A stretch of 64,000 bases of DNA from Pseudomonas fluorescens (lineage in GTDB: Bacteria > Pseudomonadota > Gammaproteobacteria > Pseudomonadales > Pseudomonadaceae): NCBI RefSeq assembly GCF_902498065.1, contig NZ_CABVIR010000001.1, forward strand, positions 620,001-684,000, in the 5' to 3' direction. The notes beneath the pieces are model-generated. The model did no database searches. It had not been told where the DNA came from and saw only the letters and a program-made list of their open reading frames with translations. The position numbers and the translations under genes are program-made. Shown here piece after piece: positions 1 to 7,407 of the stretch (within the stretch, counting starts at the first letter, position 1; each line of letters starts with the position of its first letter).

Positions 1-1
1 G

Positions 2-685
2 ACCCTTCCCACACCGGCGGGACCCTGGTCGCCGCGGATCGTCGGGATCTACGCCGACTACGGCAACCCCAAGGGCCACCTGCTGGTCAACGTCAACCAC
101 CTGTTGCGCGGCTGGCCGCAACTGACGCCGAACCGTTTCAACCTGCGCATCGAGCCGCCGTTGATTGCGCCGTTCCTGAAAACGCTGCAAGCACGCTTTG
201 CCCTCGATGACAGTCGCATCGTCGATCAGGCCCGGCTCAAGGGCTGGTCCACGCAAGTGTTTGAACGCACCTTCGCCGCCACCGCCGCGCTGAACAGCTT
301 GACCCTCGCCGTCGCGGGCGTGGCGCTGTTCATCAGCCTGCTGACCCAGAGCCAGAGCCGCCTCGGCCAACTCGCACCGCTGTGGGCGCTGGGCGTGACG
401 CGCCGACAATTGATGCTGCTCAACCTCGGGCAGACCTGGCTGCTGGCAGTGCTGACGCTGGTATTGGCGGTGCCGTTGGGCATTGCGCTGGCGTGGTGCC
501 TGGACACGGTGATCAACGTTCAGGCGTTCGGCTGGCGCTTGCCGTTGCGGGTCTTTCCATTGCAGCTGTTGCAGTTGATGGGGCTGGCATTGCTCGCGAC
601 CTTGCTGGCGTCGGCGTGGCCGCTCTACGCGCTGTATCGCTCGCAACCGGCGGACCTGCTGAGGACGTTTGCTCATGAGGATTAA
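2..685 (+). CDS. ABC transporter permease, FtsX-like, C-terminal part
   Basis: The reading frame is open from the left edge of the window, so the N-terminus is missing. The visible part has a soluble segment (about residues 1-85) followed by three strongly hydrophobic segments, with the last at the C-terminus and ending in a short basic tail. This is the arrangement of the C-terminal FtsX domain of MacB/LolC-type permeases. The next gene starts inside its last codons (ATG at 675, stop at 683-685), so the two are translationally coupled. Partnership with a lipocalin-like lipoprotein matches the AttEFGH-type arrangement, where the permease and an ATPase (off the left edge) are thought to serve the lipoprotein. 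The substrate is unknown. Confidence 0.85.
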   Translation, partial: TLPTPAGPWSPRIVGIYADYGNPKGHLLVNVNHLLRGWPQLTPNRFNLRIEPPLIAPFLKTLQARFALDDSRIVDQARLKGWSTQVFERTFAATAALNSLTLAVAGVALFISLLTQSQSRLGQLAPLWALGVTRRQLMLLNLGQTWLLAVLTLVLAVPLGIALAWCLDTVINVQAFGWRLPLRVFPLQLLQLMGLALLATLLASAWPLYALYRSQPADLLRTFAHED

Positions 686-1742
686 ACTTGGCGCGTGGTT
701 GCTGGTATTTTTTTTGAGCGGCTGCGATGACTCGGCGCCGGTTGAAAAAGGCTTCGCCGGGCTCGGTGGTGAAGCCGCCGTGTTCACACCGGTGGTGCCC
801 GGCCGGGTGTTCAACTTCCCGGCGGATCACGGTCCCCACGATGGCTTTCGTATCGAGTGGTGGTACGTCACGGCGAACCTCAAGGATGATCAGGGCCGCG
901 AGTTCGGCGTGCAATGGACGTTGTTTCGCAGTGCGTTGAAAGCGGTGCCCGAGGTGGCGGGGTGGGGCAATCAGGTGATCTGGTTGGGGCATGCGGCGGT
1001 AACGTCTGCGACGGTGCATCATGCTGCCGAGCGTTATGCCCGGGGCGGCGTTGGTCAGGCGGGTGTGAGTCTTGAGCCGTTCAATGCGTGGATCGACGAT
1101 TGGCGGTTCAGCAGTCAGGGCGCCGATCCGCTGGCGGAGCTACAACTCAGCGCCGGCGACAAGGCGTTCAACTACCAATTGCGGTTGACGTCCACGCGTG
1201 CGCTGGTGCTCCAGGGCGACAAGGGTTTCAGTCAGAAATCCGAACAGGGCCAGGCGTCGTACTACTACAGCCAGCCGTTTTTCCAGGCCAGCGGCACGTT
1301 GAACATCGATGGCAAGGTTTATCAGGTCAGCGGGCCGGCCTGGCTTGATCGCGAATGGAGCAGCCAGCCACTGACCGCCAATCAGACGGGGTGGGACTGG
1401 TTCTCCCTGCACCTGGATAGCGGCGAACAGGTCATGCTCTATCGCATGCGGCAGAAGAATGGCGAGCCGTATCTCACCGGCACCTGGATCGACGCACAGG
1501 GCCAGACGCAGGTGTTGCACGCCAACGACATCCGCCTCACACCGCAAGACACCGCGACAGTCGCCGGTCGGTCGATGCCCGTGCGCTGGTCGATCAAAAT
1601 CCCCGCCAAACACCTCGATATCACCCTTGATGCCCTCAACCGCAAGGCCTGGATGGATTTGCGCATTCCGTACTGGGAAGGCCCGGTGCGCCTGAGCGGC
1701 AGTCACACGGGGCAGGGTTATCTGGAAATGACCGGGTATTGA
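675..1742 (+). CDS. AttH/CrtC-type lipocalin-like lipoprotein
   Basis: A 355-residue protein with a lipoprotein signal at the N-terminus (hydrophobic stretch then LSGC, so Cys18 or so would be lipidated). The body carries the tryptophan- and tyrosine-rich signature of the AttH/carotenoid 1,2-hydratase-like family (EWWYVTANL near residue 65, DREWSSQ near 225, GWDWFSLHLD near 240). The family forms two lipocalin-like barrels; in most proteobacteria its role is not established, although it is linked to ABC permeases. I prefer ATG 675 over the TTG at 669 because it begins the lipoprotein signal directly and overlaps the permease stop. It probably sits in the cell envelope as the client or partner of the upstream transporter. 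Confidence 0.88.
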   Translation: MRIKLGAWLLVFFLSGCDDSAPVEKGFAGLGGEAAVFTPVVPGRVFNFPADHGPHDGFRIEWWYVTANLKDDQGREFGVQWTLFRSALKAVPEVAGWGNQVIWLGHAAVTSATVHHAAERYARGGVGQAGVSLEPFNAWIDDWRFSSQGADPLAELQLSAGDKAFNYQLRLTSTRALVLQGDKGFSQKSEQGQASYYYSQPFFQASGTLNIDGKVYQVSGPAWLDREWSSQPLTANQTGWDWFSLHLDSGEQVMLYRMRQKNGEPYLTGTWIDAQGQTQVLHANDIRLTPQDTATVAGRSMPVRWSIKIPAKHLDITLDALNRKAWMDLRIPYWEGPVRLSGSHTGQGYLEMTGY

Positions 1743-1806
1743 GTCGGAACTCTCGACAGAGCGGCGTCCTCCTACGTTATGAATGCCCCGTTTTCAGGAG
1801 CCCGCC

Positions 1807-2049
1807 ATGAGCGACGATCTCACACCGCCCGACCTTGCCGCGTGGCAGCGCCTGTTTGACGACACGGCCTATTGGCAGCAATCCCCCGACGCCCATTACA
1901 GCGAACTACTGCGAATCGCCGACGAATTGTTCGGGCAGGGCGCCATCGACCTCGATCAGTGGCAGGCCCTGAAGGCCAAGGCCGATCAATCCCACCAATA
2001 CTCGCCTGGCGTGAACGTCGCCCATGAAGTTGACGATCCCGAAGCCTGA
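1807..2049 (+). CDS. small acidic protein, paralogue of the one at 32269
   Basis: An 80-residue soluble protein of unknown function. ATG 1807 is chosen because CAGGAG lies six bases upstream; the longer in-frame start at 1783 has no ribosome site. The core AWQRLFDD...PDAHYSELLRIADELFGQGAIDLDQWQAL is clearly related to the protein encoded at 32269-32538 (AWHRTFEN...PDAYHEELLRQADEMDRQGIIDWQEWRAL), so the window holds two paralogues. It is followed after 11 bases by another small hydrophilic gene. No signal peptide or membrane segment is seen. Similar small proteins are common in Pseudomonas and I know of no assigned function. Confidence 0.75.
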   Translation: MSDDLTPPDLAAWQRLFDDTAYWQQSPDAHYSELLRIADELFGQGAIDLDQWQALKAKADQSHQYSPGVNVAHEVDDPEA

Positions 2050-2060
2050 GGAGAACGACC

Positions 2061-2234
2061 ATGAAACCGCAATCACCTGACACCTCGGAACACCCCGACG
2101 AGCCGCGTCCACCCGGAGAAGTCGAGCGCGACAACGACGCCTTGCGGCCCACCGATCCGACTCGCCGCAAGGACAGCGGCAAAGGCACCGACAGTGGCGA
2201 ATCCACTGCGCAGGAAACTGCGAACACGCCTTGA
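2061..2234 (+). CDS. small disordered hydrophilic protein (57 aa)
   Basis: A short reading frame beginning with ATG after a good GAGGAGAACGACC leader, directly downstream of the 1807 gene. The product is 57 residues, almost entirely proline, aspartate, glutamate, serine, threonine, lysine and arginine, with no hydrophobic core, so it is probably disordered. The second locus with a paralogue of the upstream gene (about 32 kb) also has a similarly charged small protein next to it (31836-32075), which supports this being a real gene of a two-gene module. Function unknown. Confidence 0.6.
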   Translation: MKPQSPDTSEHPDEPRPPGEVERDNDALRPTDPTRRKDSGKGTDSGESTAQETANTP

Positions 2235-2280
2235 ACAGCGCTTTTGCCTAGGGTCTGGGCCACCTGAACCCCGCCGGTCA

Positions 2281-2395
2281 GTCCAGAATCGTCAACACTG
2301 AAAAACCTGAAGTTCAGAAAAAACTGAAAGTAGGGCAGCAAGTCGTCGTGACTTATACCGATAGATTGAAAGTCACCAGTCAACAGGGAAGTTGA
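2281..2395 (+). pseudogene. possible C-terminal remnant of a small secreted protein
   Basis: An open stretch without a start codon reads IVNTEKPEVQKKLKVGQQ then VVVTYTDRLKVTSQQGS before a stop at 2393-2395. Its alternating charged and beta-strand pattern looks like the end of small periplasmic beta proteins of the genus. An in-frame TAG lies just upstream and no initiation site is present, so at most this is a gene fragment. The call rests on pattern only. Confidence 0.3.
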
Positions 2396-2743
2396 GTATT
2401 AACTCTACAGTCTGATCATTGTTGTACAGTTTCTTGTATAGGAATGATCGGTTTTAATGATCGAGCTGGCGGGTTTGGAAAGTTGTGGGTGTAATATTGC
2501 AATCGACATTTTATTAAACATTGTGTACATAAATTTCATGTTTATGCACACGGACATATCCGCCAACTTCTATTAAAATCCTACTCGTTCGCCCAGTGTC
2601 AGGCTCTTTACCAGTGCATGGATTGCCGAGGCCACTACACTGGGCGAACACCTTCTTCAAGTGCAATAAACGCAGCATTAGTTCGATATGATGCTCAGCA
2701 TTTCATATCAAGGATAAAAACGGCAGCCGCCGTTCTGACACGG
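2396..2743. other. AT-rich intergenic stretch
   Basis: About 350 bases that are visibly richer in A and T than their surroundings, especially 2396-2580. No gene with a ribosome site is seen on either strand. It lies between two gene remnants and may be a scar of past insertion or deletion, and it probably supplies the promoter for the vanW fragment. Confidence 0.4.
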
Positions 2744-3034
2744 ATGAAACCTCTCTCCCTTTATCGCCCGGCCCTCTACTGGCTGCGCGTGTGGCAAAAA
2801 AGACTGTTCCGCCAACTGGCGTGGCGCTTCTCCCGCAAACGTTACGCTCGCCCGAAAGACGCCTTTGAGCGTTTGCCGTATCGATACCTCAAGCACACCT
2901 CCAAACTGATCCGCAAACTCGGTGACTCCGATGTGCAGCTGCAACACAACACAGTTGTGAACCTTAAATTGGCCCAGGCGAATACTTTTCCTTCTGCCGC
3001 CTGGTCGGCCGACCGACTCGAGAGCGCGGTATGA
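2744..3034 (+). pseudogene. truncated VanW-family gene
   Basis: From ATG 2744 the product starts MKPLSLYRPALYWLRVWQKR and continues through LPYRYLKHTSKLIRKLGDSD to LQHNTVVNLKLA, which is how Pseudomonas VanW-family proteins begin. Intact family members continue for another 150 or so residues with the IxPGETFSFW and GGGICQ motifs. Here the similarity stops after NLKLAQ and the frame ends 22 residues later, so about two thirds of the protein is missing. A strong hairpin follows at once. VanW proteins are envelope-related proteins of unclear function. Whether the 96-residue stub is expressed cannot be judged. Confidence 0.6.
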
Positions 3035-3057
3035 GGTTGAGGAGGGGGCGAGCATGC

Positions 3058-3095
3058 ATAAAAAAACGGGCGATCATTGGATCGCCCGTTTTTCT
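3058..3095. terminator. bidirectional intrinsic terminator
   Basis: Perfect 9-bp arms ACGGGCGAT and ATCGCCCGT around a six-base loop, flanked by an A run on the left and a T run on the right. It can stop transcription from the vanW fragment and from hcp on the other strand. Confidence 0.85.
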
Positions 3096-3217
3096 TTACT
3101 TGTTTTTTTGCATCGGGTTCGTCGATAACCGCACAGCGGTTCAACGCATGCGAAACGCTGGAGAAACGTAAATAACATCGACCAGCAGAGCGGGCCGATG
3201 TTTGAAACGATCAGCTG

Positions 3218-3736
3218 TCATGACGCGACTGGATTACGCCAGTCATCGGAACCCGAAGTACCGGATACTTCGTGGGTCCAGGTGATTTTGCGGTAGCTGA
3301 ACTGCACTTCTTCCAGGTGGGTGAAGTGCGAGTTGCCTGGATCCTGGCAGTTGTGCATTTTGTTGTTGATGGCGACGATGATCGCGTCTTCCAGTGTGGT
3401 GGTGTAGTAGTGCTCTTGAGTGCCTTGAGCCGAGGTGCGGTACCACTCGATGACGATTTTGGTCATGCGCTCGCCGGCGCTCAGAGCCGCCTGCAGCAGT
3501 GGCGAAGCCTTGTCGAAGACCTTGGTGATCACGACGGGCTTGTGTATGCGCTGACCGGTCGGTTGGCCGGATTGCGGGTCACACGGGATGATCACGTCGT
3601 GGCTGAAAGCCTGAATCATGACCTGGTCTTCGTGGCCTTCCTGGTAGTTGTTGCCAATGGAGTTCGCGGTGAATGCGCCGGCAGTGATCAGATCTTGTTT
3701 TTCGCCAGTGATGGACATGTACGCTGGTGTTGCCAT
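3218..3736 (-). CDS. hcp: Hcp, type VI secretion tube protein (orphan)
   Basis: A 172-residue protein of the Hcp1 family, which forms hexameric rings stacked into the inner tube of the type VI secretion system and is exported with its cargo. Family features are the N-terminal MATPAYMSITGEKQDLI, the HxxxTKVxDKASPLL region near residue 85 and YTTTLEDAII near 120. Length is the usual one. AAGGAG precedes the start. No other type VI gene (vipA/B, clpV, vgrG, tssJKLM) is present in the window, so this is an orphan copy that would have to work with a machine encoded elsewhere. The upstream region carries a putative sigma-54 promoter and three palindromes. A toxin or immunity gene is not recognisable next to it. 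Confidence 0.95.
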   Translation of the reverse strand: MATPAYMSITGEKQDLITAGAFTANSIGNNYQEGHEDQVMIQAFSHDVIIPCDPQSGQPTGQRIHKPVVITKVFDKASPLLQAALSAGERMTKIVIEWYRTSAQGTQEHYYTTTLEDAIIVAINNKMHNCQDPGNSHFTHLEEVQFSYRKITWTHEVSGTSGSDDWRNPVAS

Positions 3737-3803
3737 GGATGCTCTCCTTGCTGAACAAATAAGGTGCCCGGGAGGCGGTATCGCCCGGTGGGTGAGAAGC
3801 TGT

Positions 3804-3820
3804 TATCAAGGTTCGTGCCG
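3804..3820 (-). promoter_or_regulatory. putative sigma-54 (-24/-12) promoter of hcp
   Basis: On the minus strand the sequence CGGCACGAACCTTGATA resembles the RpoN consensus TGGCACG-N4-TTGCW. GG (3819-3818) and GA (3807-3806) are separated by exactly ten bases as required, but the -12 dinucleotide is GA rather than GC and the first T is C. Transcription would begin near 3795, leaving a leader of about 60 bases before the hcp start. Orphan hcp genes in Pseudomonas and Vibrio are commonly RpoN dependent, which fits. Confidence 0.5.
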
Positions 3821-3904
3821 TAAACAATAAAAAGTATATAAAACAAAGACTTATCGTATTTTTTTATCGTTGTGGAGCGTCTGGGCAACGGTCTTCTCCT
3901 AATG

Positions 3905-4026
3905 TGCGCAAGAACTTGCGCAGCACTGCGCAACTTCTTGCGTACTCGGCTGGAGACCCTGACAGGCCGGGTGTTTAGCGTTGAACCAGGATGATTCAGT
4001 CGTTCGGTTGCGCAACTTCTTGCGCA
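3905..4026. promoter_or_regulatory. three 18-bp palindromes, probable activator sites
   Basis: Three copies of TGCGCAA-N4-TTGCGCA: 3905-3922 (arms complete, opposite orientation of the core), 3927-3944 (last two bases differ) and 4009-4026 (complete). The first two centres are 22 bp apart, about two helical turns, and the third is 82 bp further. They lie 85-205 bp upstream of the putative hcp sigma-54 promoter, the usual range for enhancer-binding proteins. They are also upstream of the divergent gene at 4145 and could act there. Confidence 0.55.
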
Positions 4027-4144
4027 TCCAGGCTGTCAGCCATCATTGAGAGTGCCTGTGTAACAAGTGCAACGAACAGCGCCGCCGGGTGGTCAAAACT
4101 GCGCTGAGATTGACCGAACATTTCCCTCATTCAAGGAGTGCGAC

Positions 4145-4822
4145 ATGAAAATCCTGATGGTTTTGACGTCCCACGATCAATTGGGCGACACCGGAAAGAA
4201 AACCGGCTTCTGGCTGGAAGAATTCGCGGCACCGTATTTTGCTTTCAAAGACGCTGGCGCTCAGTTGACGCTGGTTTCGCCCAAGGGTGGCCAGCCGCCG
4301 CTGGACCCCAAGAGCGATGAGCCCGATGCGCAGACCGCTGCGACCGAGCGCTTTCGCAAGGATTCCGCTGCCCAGTCAGCATTGGCGTCCACTGCGTTGC
4401 TCAGCAGCGTGCGAGCCGAAGATTACGATGCGGTTTTCTATCCGGGCGGGCATGGCCCGTTGTGGGATCTGGCTGAAGACAAGGTTTCGATCGCATTGAT
4501 CGAGGCGTTTTACAAGGCGGGCAAGCCGCTCGCTTTGGTCTGCCATGCGCCGGGAGTGTTGCGTCACGTCAAGGGCGCGGAGGGCCAGCCGCTGGTTAAA
4601 GGCAAGCGAGTGACCGGCTTCACCAACTCCGAGGAGGAGGCGGTGCAACTGACCAACGTCGTGCCGTTTCTGGTGGAGGACATGCTCCAGGAGAAGGGCG
4701 GGATTTACTCCAAGGGTGATGACTGGGCGAGTTATGTGGTGACGGATGGATTGCTGCTGACCGGGCAAAACCCGGCATCGTCCGAGGCGGCGGCTGAAGC
4801 GCTGCTGGCGAAGCTGAAATAG
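4145..4822 (+). CDS. DJ-1/PfpI family protein (type 1 glutamine amidotransferase-like)
   Basis: A 225-residue cytoplasmic protein of the DJ-1/ThiJ/PfpI superfamily, HchA-like branch. The nucleophile elbow is ALVCHAPGVL (Cys near residue 138), the partner acidic residue is in FWLEEFAAPY near residue 25, and FYPGGHGPLWDL forms the preceding loop. Such proteins act as glyoxalase III or deglycase-like enzymes or as stress chaperones. The specific activity is not readable from sequence. ATG 4145 follows AAGGAGTG; the upstream in-frame extension from 4067 lacks support. It ends just before a REP pair that separates it from the convergent hglS. Confidence 0.9.
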   Translation: MKILMVLTSHDQLGDTGKKTGFWLEEFAAPYFAFKDAGAQLTLVSPKGGQPPLDPKSDEPDAQTAATERFRKDSAAQSALASTALLSSVRAEDYDAVFYPGGHGPLWDLAEDKVSIALIEAFYKAGKPLALVCHAPGVLRHVKGAEGQPLVKGKRVTGFTNSEEEAVQLTNVVPFLVEDMLQEKGGIYSKGDDWASYVVTDGLLLTGQNPASSEAAAEALLAKLK

Positions 4823-4840
4823 ATACAAAAGATCGCCACA

Positions 4841-4933
4841 AAACCTGTGGGAGCCGGCTTGCCGGCGATAAGGCCCTTGAGAGCAATACAAATCCAAGGG
4901 CCCCATCGCCGGCAAGCCGGCTCCTACAGGTTT
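4841..4933. repeat. REP element pair in inverted orientation
   Basis: Two REP-type units face each other: AAACCTGTGGGAGCCGGC on the left and its near reverse complement ending CCTACAGGTTT on the right, each with the CCGGC-TTGCCGGCGAT core. It fills the gap between two convergent genes and can fold into a long hairpin, so it probably also ends transcription of both. Confidence 0.85.
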
Positions 4934-4942
4934 GAGTGGTGA

Positions 4943-6319
4943 TTAACGGAGCGTTGCGAAACATTCCTCGATCGAGCGCCGTTGCGTCTCGGCATACAGC
5001 CCCAGCTCATCGATGGTTGATCGTCCCAGGGCGTTCTCGAACGCTTGTCGGTTCGAGTGCTCGCCGTAGTGGGTTTGCGCGGCATCGCCCAGGTTCGACT
5101 GAAAAATCCCCGCCGCGCTGACCGGCAGAAAGTCTTCGTATACCAGCGGTTCAACCCGCAAATAGCCATCGCTGAGCAGATCTTCCAGCGACGAGGATTT
5201 AAGTGCCTCCGCGCCCACGCCTTTGTCCGTGACGAAATAGCGAAAGTACGCCAGTTCCTGTTGGCGCATGCCCTCGACGGTGTCAGGGAATTCGCTGAAG
5301 TGCTGTGTCATCAGCGCGTTGTAGCGTGCGGCGTTGCCTTCGTTGGGGAAGTCCTTGAGTTCGTCGCGGGCGGCGTTGAGCAAACGGTCATAGAGCGCCC
5401 GACCTTTGGGCGTGAGCGCCGCGCCGCGCTGCTCGATCTCACCGAAGCGGGCGCTGTGGCTGCCGCGATTTTCGGTTTGATCGGTGAAGGCGACAGGCTC
5501 GTCCAGCGCCTTGAAACTGGTCTGGCGCAGCAGGATCGGGCACTGCCGGCGGGGCGGGCCTTCGATCACCGCTTTGGGGGTGATGCCGTGGGCCGGCATT
5601 TGTGCTTGCACGATGTCGATGTCCAGCGTGCGCGGCGTCAGGTGGTTGATGTGCGGGCCCTTGAACGCCACCACATCGGCGATCAGGCGATGCTGGGCGC
5701 AGAGTTTCTGGTATTGCTCGGCGGTGACCGTGGCGCTGTGGTGCCAGCGGAAGGTTTCCAGCGCTTGCTCGACGAAGACCTGTGCCTCGGATTCGGTGAG
5801 GCCACCTTCGGTTTCAGCACGATCAATGAGGCTCAATGCTTTTGGCGTGAAGATCGAGCGTTTATCCAGCACCGATTGGGCAAAGGCGCGCAGTTCGAGG
5901 TCTTCGATCAATTCCAGGCGCAGCAGCGAGGTAAACACCCGAAACGGGCTGACTTGCAGGGCGGCTTCATGCACCGCGCGAAACGCCGTGGAATGCACCG
6001 GCACGCCGGCCGGGGTCAGGTCGTAATAGCCGACCGGTTGCATGCCCATCACCGCAAACAGCCGGGCGAGAGTCGCCAGCTCAGCGGCGGTGCCGACACG
6101 GATCGCGCCATGGCGCTCCAGGTCCAGACGCTGGATTTCGCCGGTGCTGTTCAACTGCCGGGCGATCTGCGGGTCGCTGTCCAGTACATGGCGGTTGGTC
6201 TGTTCCACCAGTTCCATCAGCGCGCCGTACAGCGGCACTTCTTCGCGGTACATGTCGGACATCGCTTTGGAGAAGCGTTGGCGGATCAGGTCAGGGCTGA
6301 CAAAGCTCGGGTGGCTCAT
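4943..6319 (-). CDS. hglS: 2-oxoadipate dioxygenase/decarboxylase (D-2-hydroxyglutarate synthase)
   Basis: A 458-residue DUF1338/YdcJ-family protein. HglS of Pseudomonas putida converts 2-oxoadipate with oxygen to D-2-hydroxyglutarate and CO2, a late step of D-lysine catabolism. The residues known to bind the metal and substrate in HglS are at the same numbers here: His70 and Arg74 in LERHGAIR, His226 in HINHLTPR and Glu294 in ARFGEIEQ. Length also matches the family. The remaining lysine genes (amaA, amaB, ydiJ) are not in the window, so the gene stands alone, transcribed toward the REP pair. ATG 6319 opens the conserved N-terminus. Confidence 0.9.
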   Translation of the reverse strand: MSHPSFVSPDLIRQRFSKAMSDMYREEVPLYGALMELVEQTNRHVLDSDPQIARQLNSTGEIQRLDLERHGAIRVGTAAELATLARLFAVMGMQPVGYYDLTPAGVPVHSTAFRAVHEAALQVSPFRVFTSLLRLELIEDLELRAFAQSVLDKRSIFTPKALSLIDRAETEGGLTESEAQVFVEQALETFRWHHSATVTAEQYQKLCAQHRLIADVVAFKGPHINHLTPRTLDIDIVQAQMPAHGITPKAVIEGPPRRQCPILLRQTSFKALDEPVAFTDQTENRGSHSARFGEIEQRGAALTPKGRALYDRLLNAARDELKDFPNEGNAARYNALMTQHFSEFPDTVEGMRQQELAYFRYFVTDKGVGAEALKSSSLEDLLSDGYLRVEPLVYEDFLPVSAAGIFQSNLGDAAQTHYGEHSNRQAFENALGRSTIDELGLYAETQRRSIEECFATLR

Positions 6320-6428
6320 GAAAAAATTCCTGGCGCGGTGACGTAAAGGATGTGGAAAAGATCGCAGCCTTCAGCGCCGCCGACAAACGAAGAATCTTAC
6401 GGACTTCATTCTGCCAAGGACTGATTGT

Positions 6429-7385
6429 TCAATGCATCCTCTGGTCTTGAGGGCTTTCCGAGCGCTGGGATGCCAAAAACTCCCGATATAACCGCGCCGT
6501 GCTCCCCGGCTCTTCGACCATCGGCATATGGCCGATGCCGTCCCAGACTTCCACCCGCAGATCTTCGATGCCTTTGCTCCAGATCGCCACGCTGCTGACA
6601 TCGATCAAGCGGTCCTTGCGCCCCCACAACAGCAGCGCCGGGCACTTGATGTCGGGCAGTTTTGGCTCCATCGGCGGGCTGGCGCGGAAGTCGCTGAAGA
6701 TTTCTGCCAATTCATCGCGGGACTGTTCATAACGCTGGGCGATGGCGTCCAGCACCACACCGGGCACCCACGGTGGTTCGGCCATGGTCATGGCGTAGAA
6801 GCTGCGGAATTCTTCCCGGGAATGAATCAGGAACGGGTTGTGACCCTTGGCCAGGTGGCGCTCCAGGTCACTGACTTCGGGGGCGGTGACACCGGCCGGG
6901 TCGATCAGGGCGACCGACGCGATGCGCTCCGGGTAGGTGGCCGCGAGCCAGGCCGCCATGTAACCGCCCATCGAATTGCCGATCACATGGACCTTCTCGA
7001 CGCCGCAGACGTCGAGCAACTGGATCATCCGTTTGGCTTGCAAGGGAATGTCATAACCGCCGCCGGCCTTGAAGCCGGTTTCGCCGTGCCCCGCGATGTC
7101 GGGAATGATCACCCGGTAGCTGCCGACAAAGTGCCGGGCAAAACGCAGCCAGATATTCTTGTCGGCGCTGTAGCCGTGGAGCATCAGCACGCTGCTGGAC
7201 GCTTCATAAGGCCCGCCTTGCCAGGTCGAGACGGTCATTTCGGCGATGGGCACGACGATTTTGTGCAGCCGATACAGCTTGGCTTCGGCTGCCATGTTCA
7301 AGTCATAGAGCCAATAGCCGATGGCCGGGTAGCTCAACCAGCTCCAGGCGGCGAAAACCGCGATAGCGACAACCAGCACAAGCAT
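6429..7385 (-). CDS. alpha/beta hydrolase with N-terminal membrane anchor
   Basis: A 318-residue alpha/beta hydrolase. An N-terminal hydrophobic segment (about residues 2-24) is a probable membrane anchor or uncleaved signal. The catalytic features are the oxyanion region MLHGYSADKNIW, the nucleophile elbow GNSMGG near residue 138, the acid in WGRKDRLID and the base histidine in GIGHMPMVEEP near the end. It is 22 bases downstream of a Baeyer-Villiger monooxygenase gene and almost certainly co-transcribed with it. Pairing of such an enzyme with an esterase is common: the monooxygenase turns a ketone into an ester or lactone and the hydrolase opens it. The true substrate is unknown. Confidence 0.88.
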   Translation of the reverse strand: MLVLVVAIAVFAAWSWLSYPAIGYWLYDLNMAAEAKLYRLHKIVVPIAEMTVSTWQGGPYEASSSVLMLHGYSADKNIWLRFARHFVGSYRVIIPDIAGHGETGFKAGGGYDIPLQAKRMIQLLDVCGVEKVHVIGNSMGGYMAAWLAATYPERIASVALIDPAGVTAPEVSDLERHLAKGHNPFLIHSREEFRSFYAMTMAEPPWVPGVVLDAIAQRYEQSRDELAEIFSDFRASPPMEPKLPDIKCPALLLWGRKDRLIDVSSVAIWSKGIEDLRVEVWDGIGHMPMVEEPGSTARLYREFLASQRSESPQDQRMH

Positions 7386-7407
7386 CAGGTGTCTCCCTTC
7401 TCTCTGA

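Noticed and set aside
3218..4822. Idea that the DJ-1 protein is a type VI effector or immunity partner of hcp
   Set aside because: It is divergent, has an ordinary DJ-1 active site and no PAAR, signal or toxin feature.
5045..6346. 433-codon open frame opposite hglS
   Set aside because: Antisense shadow in GC-rich coding DNA; composition unlike a protein and hglS is firmly identified.
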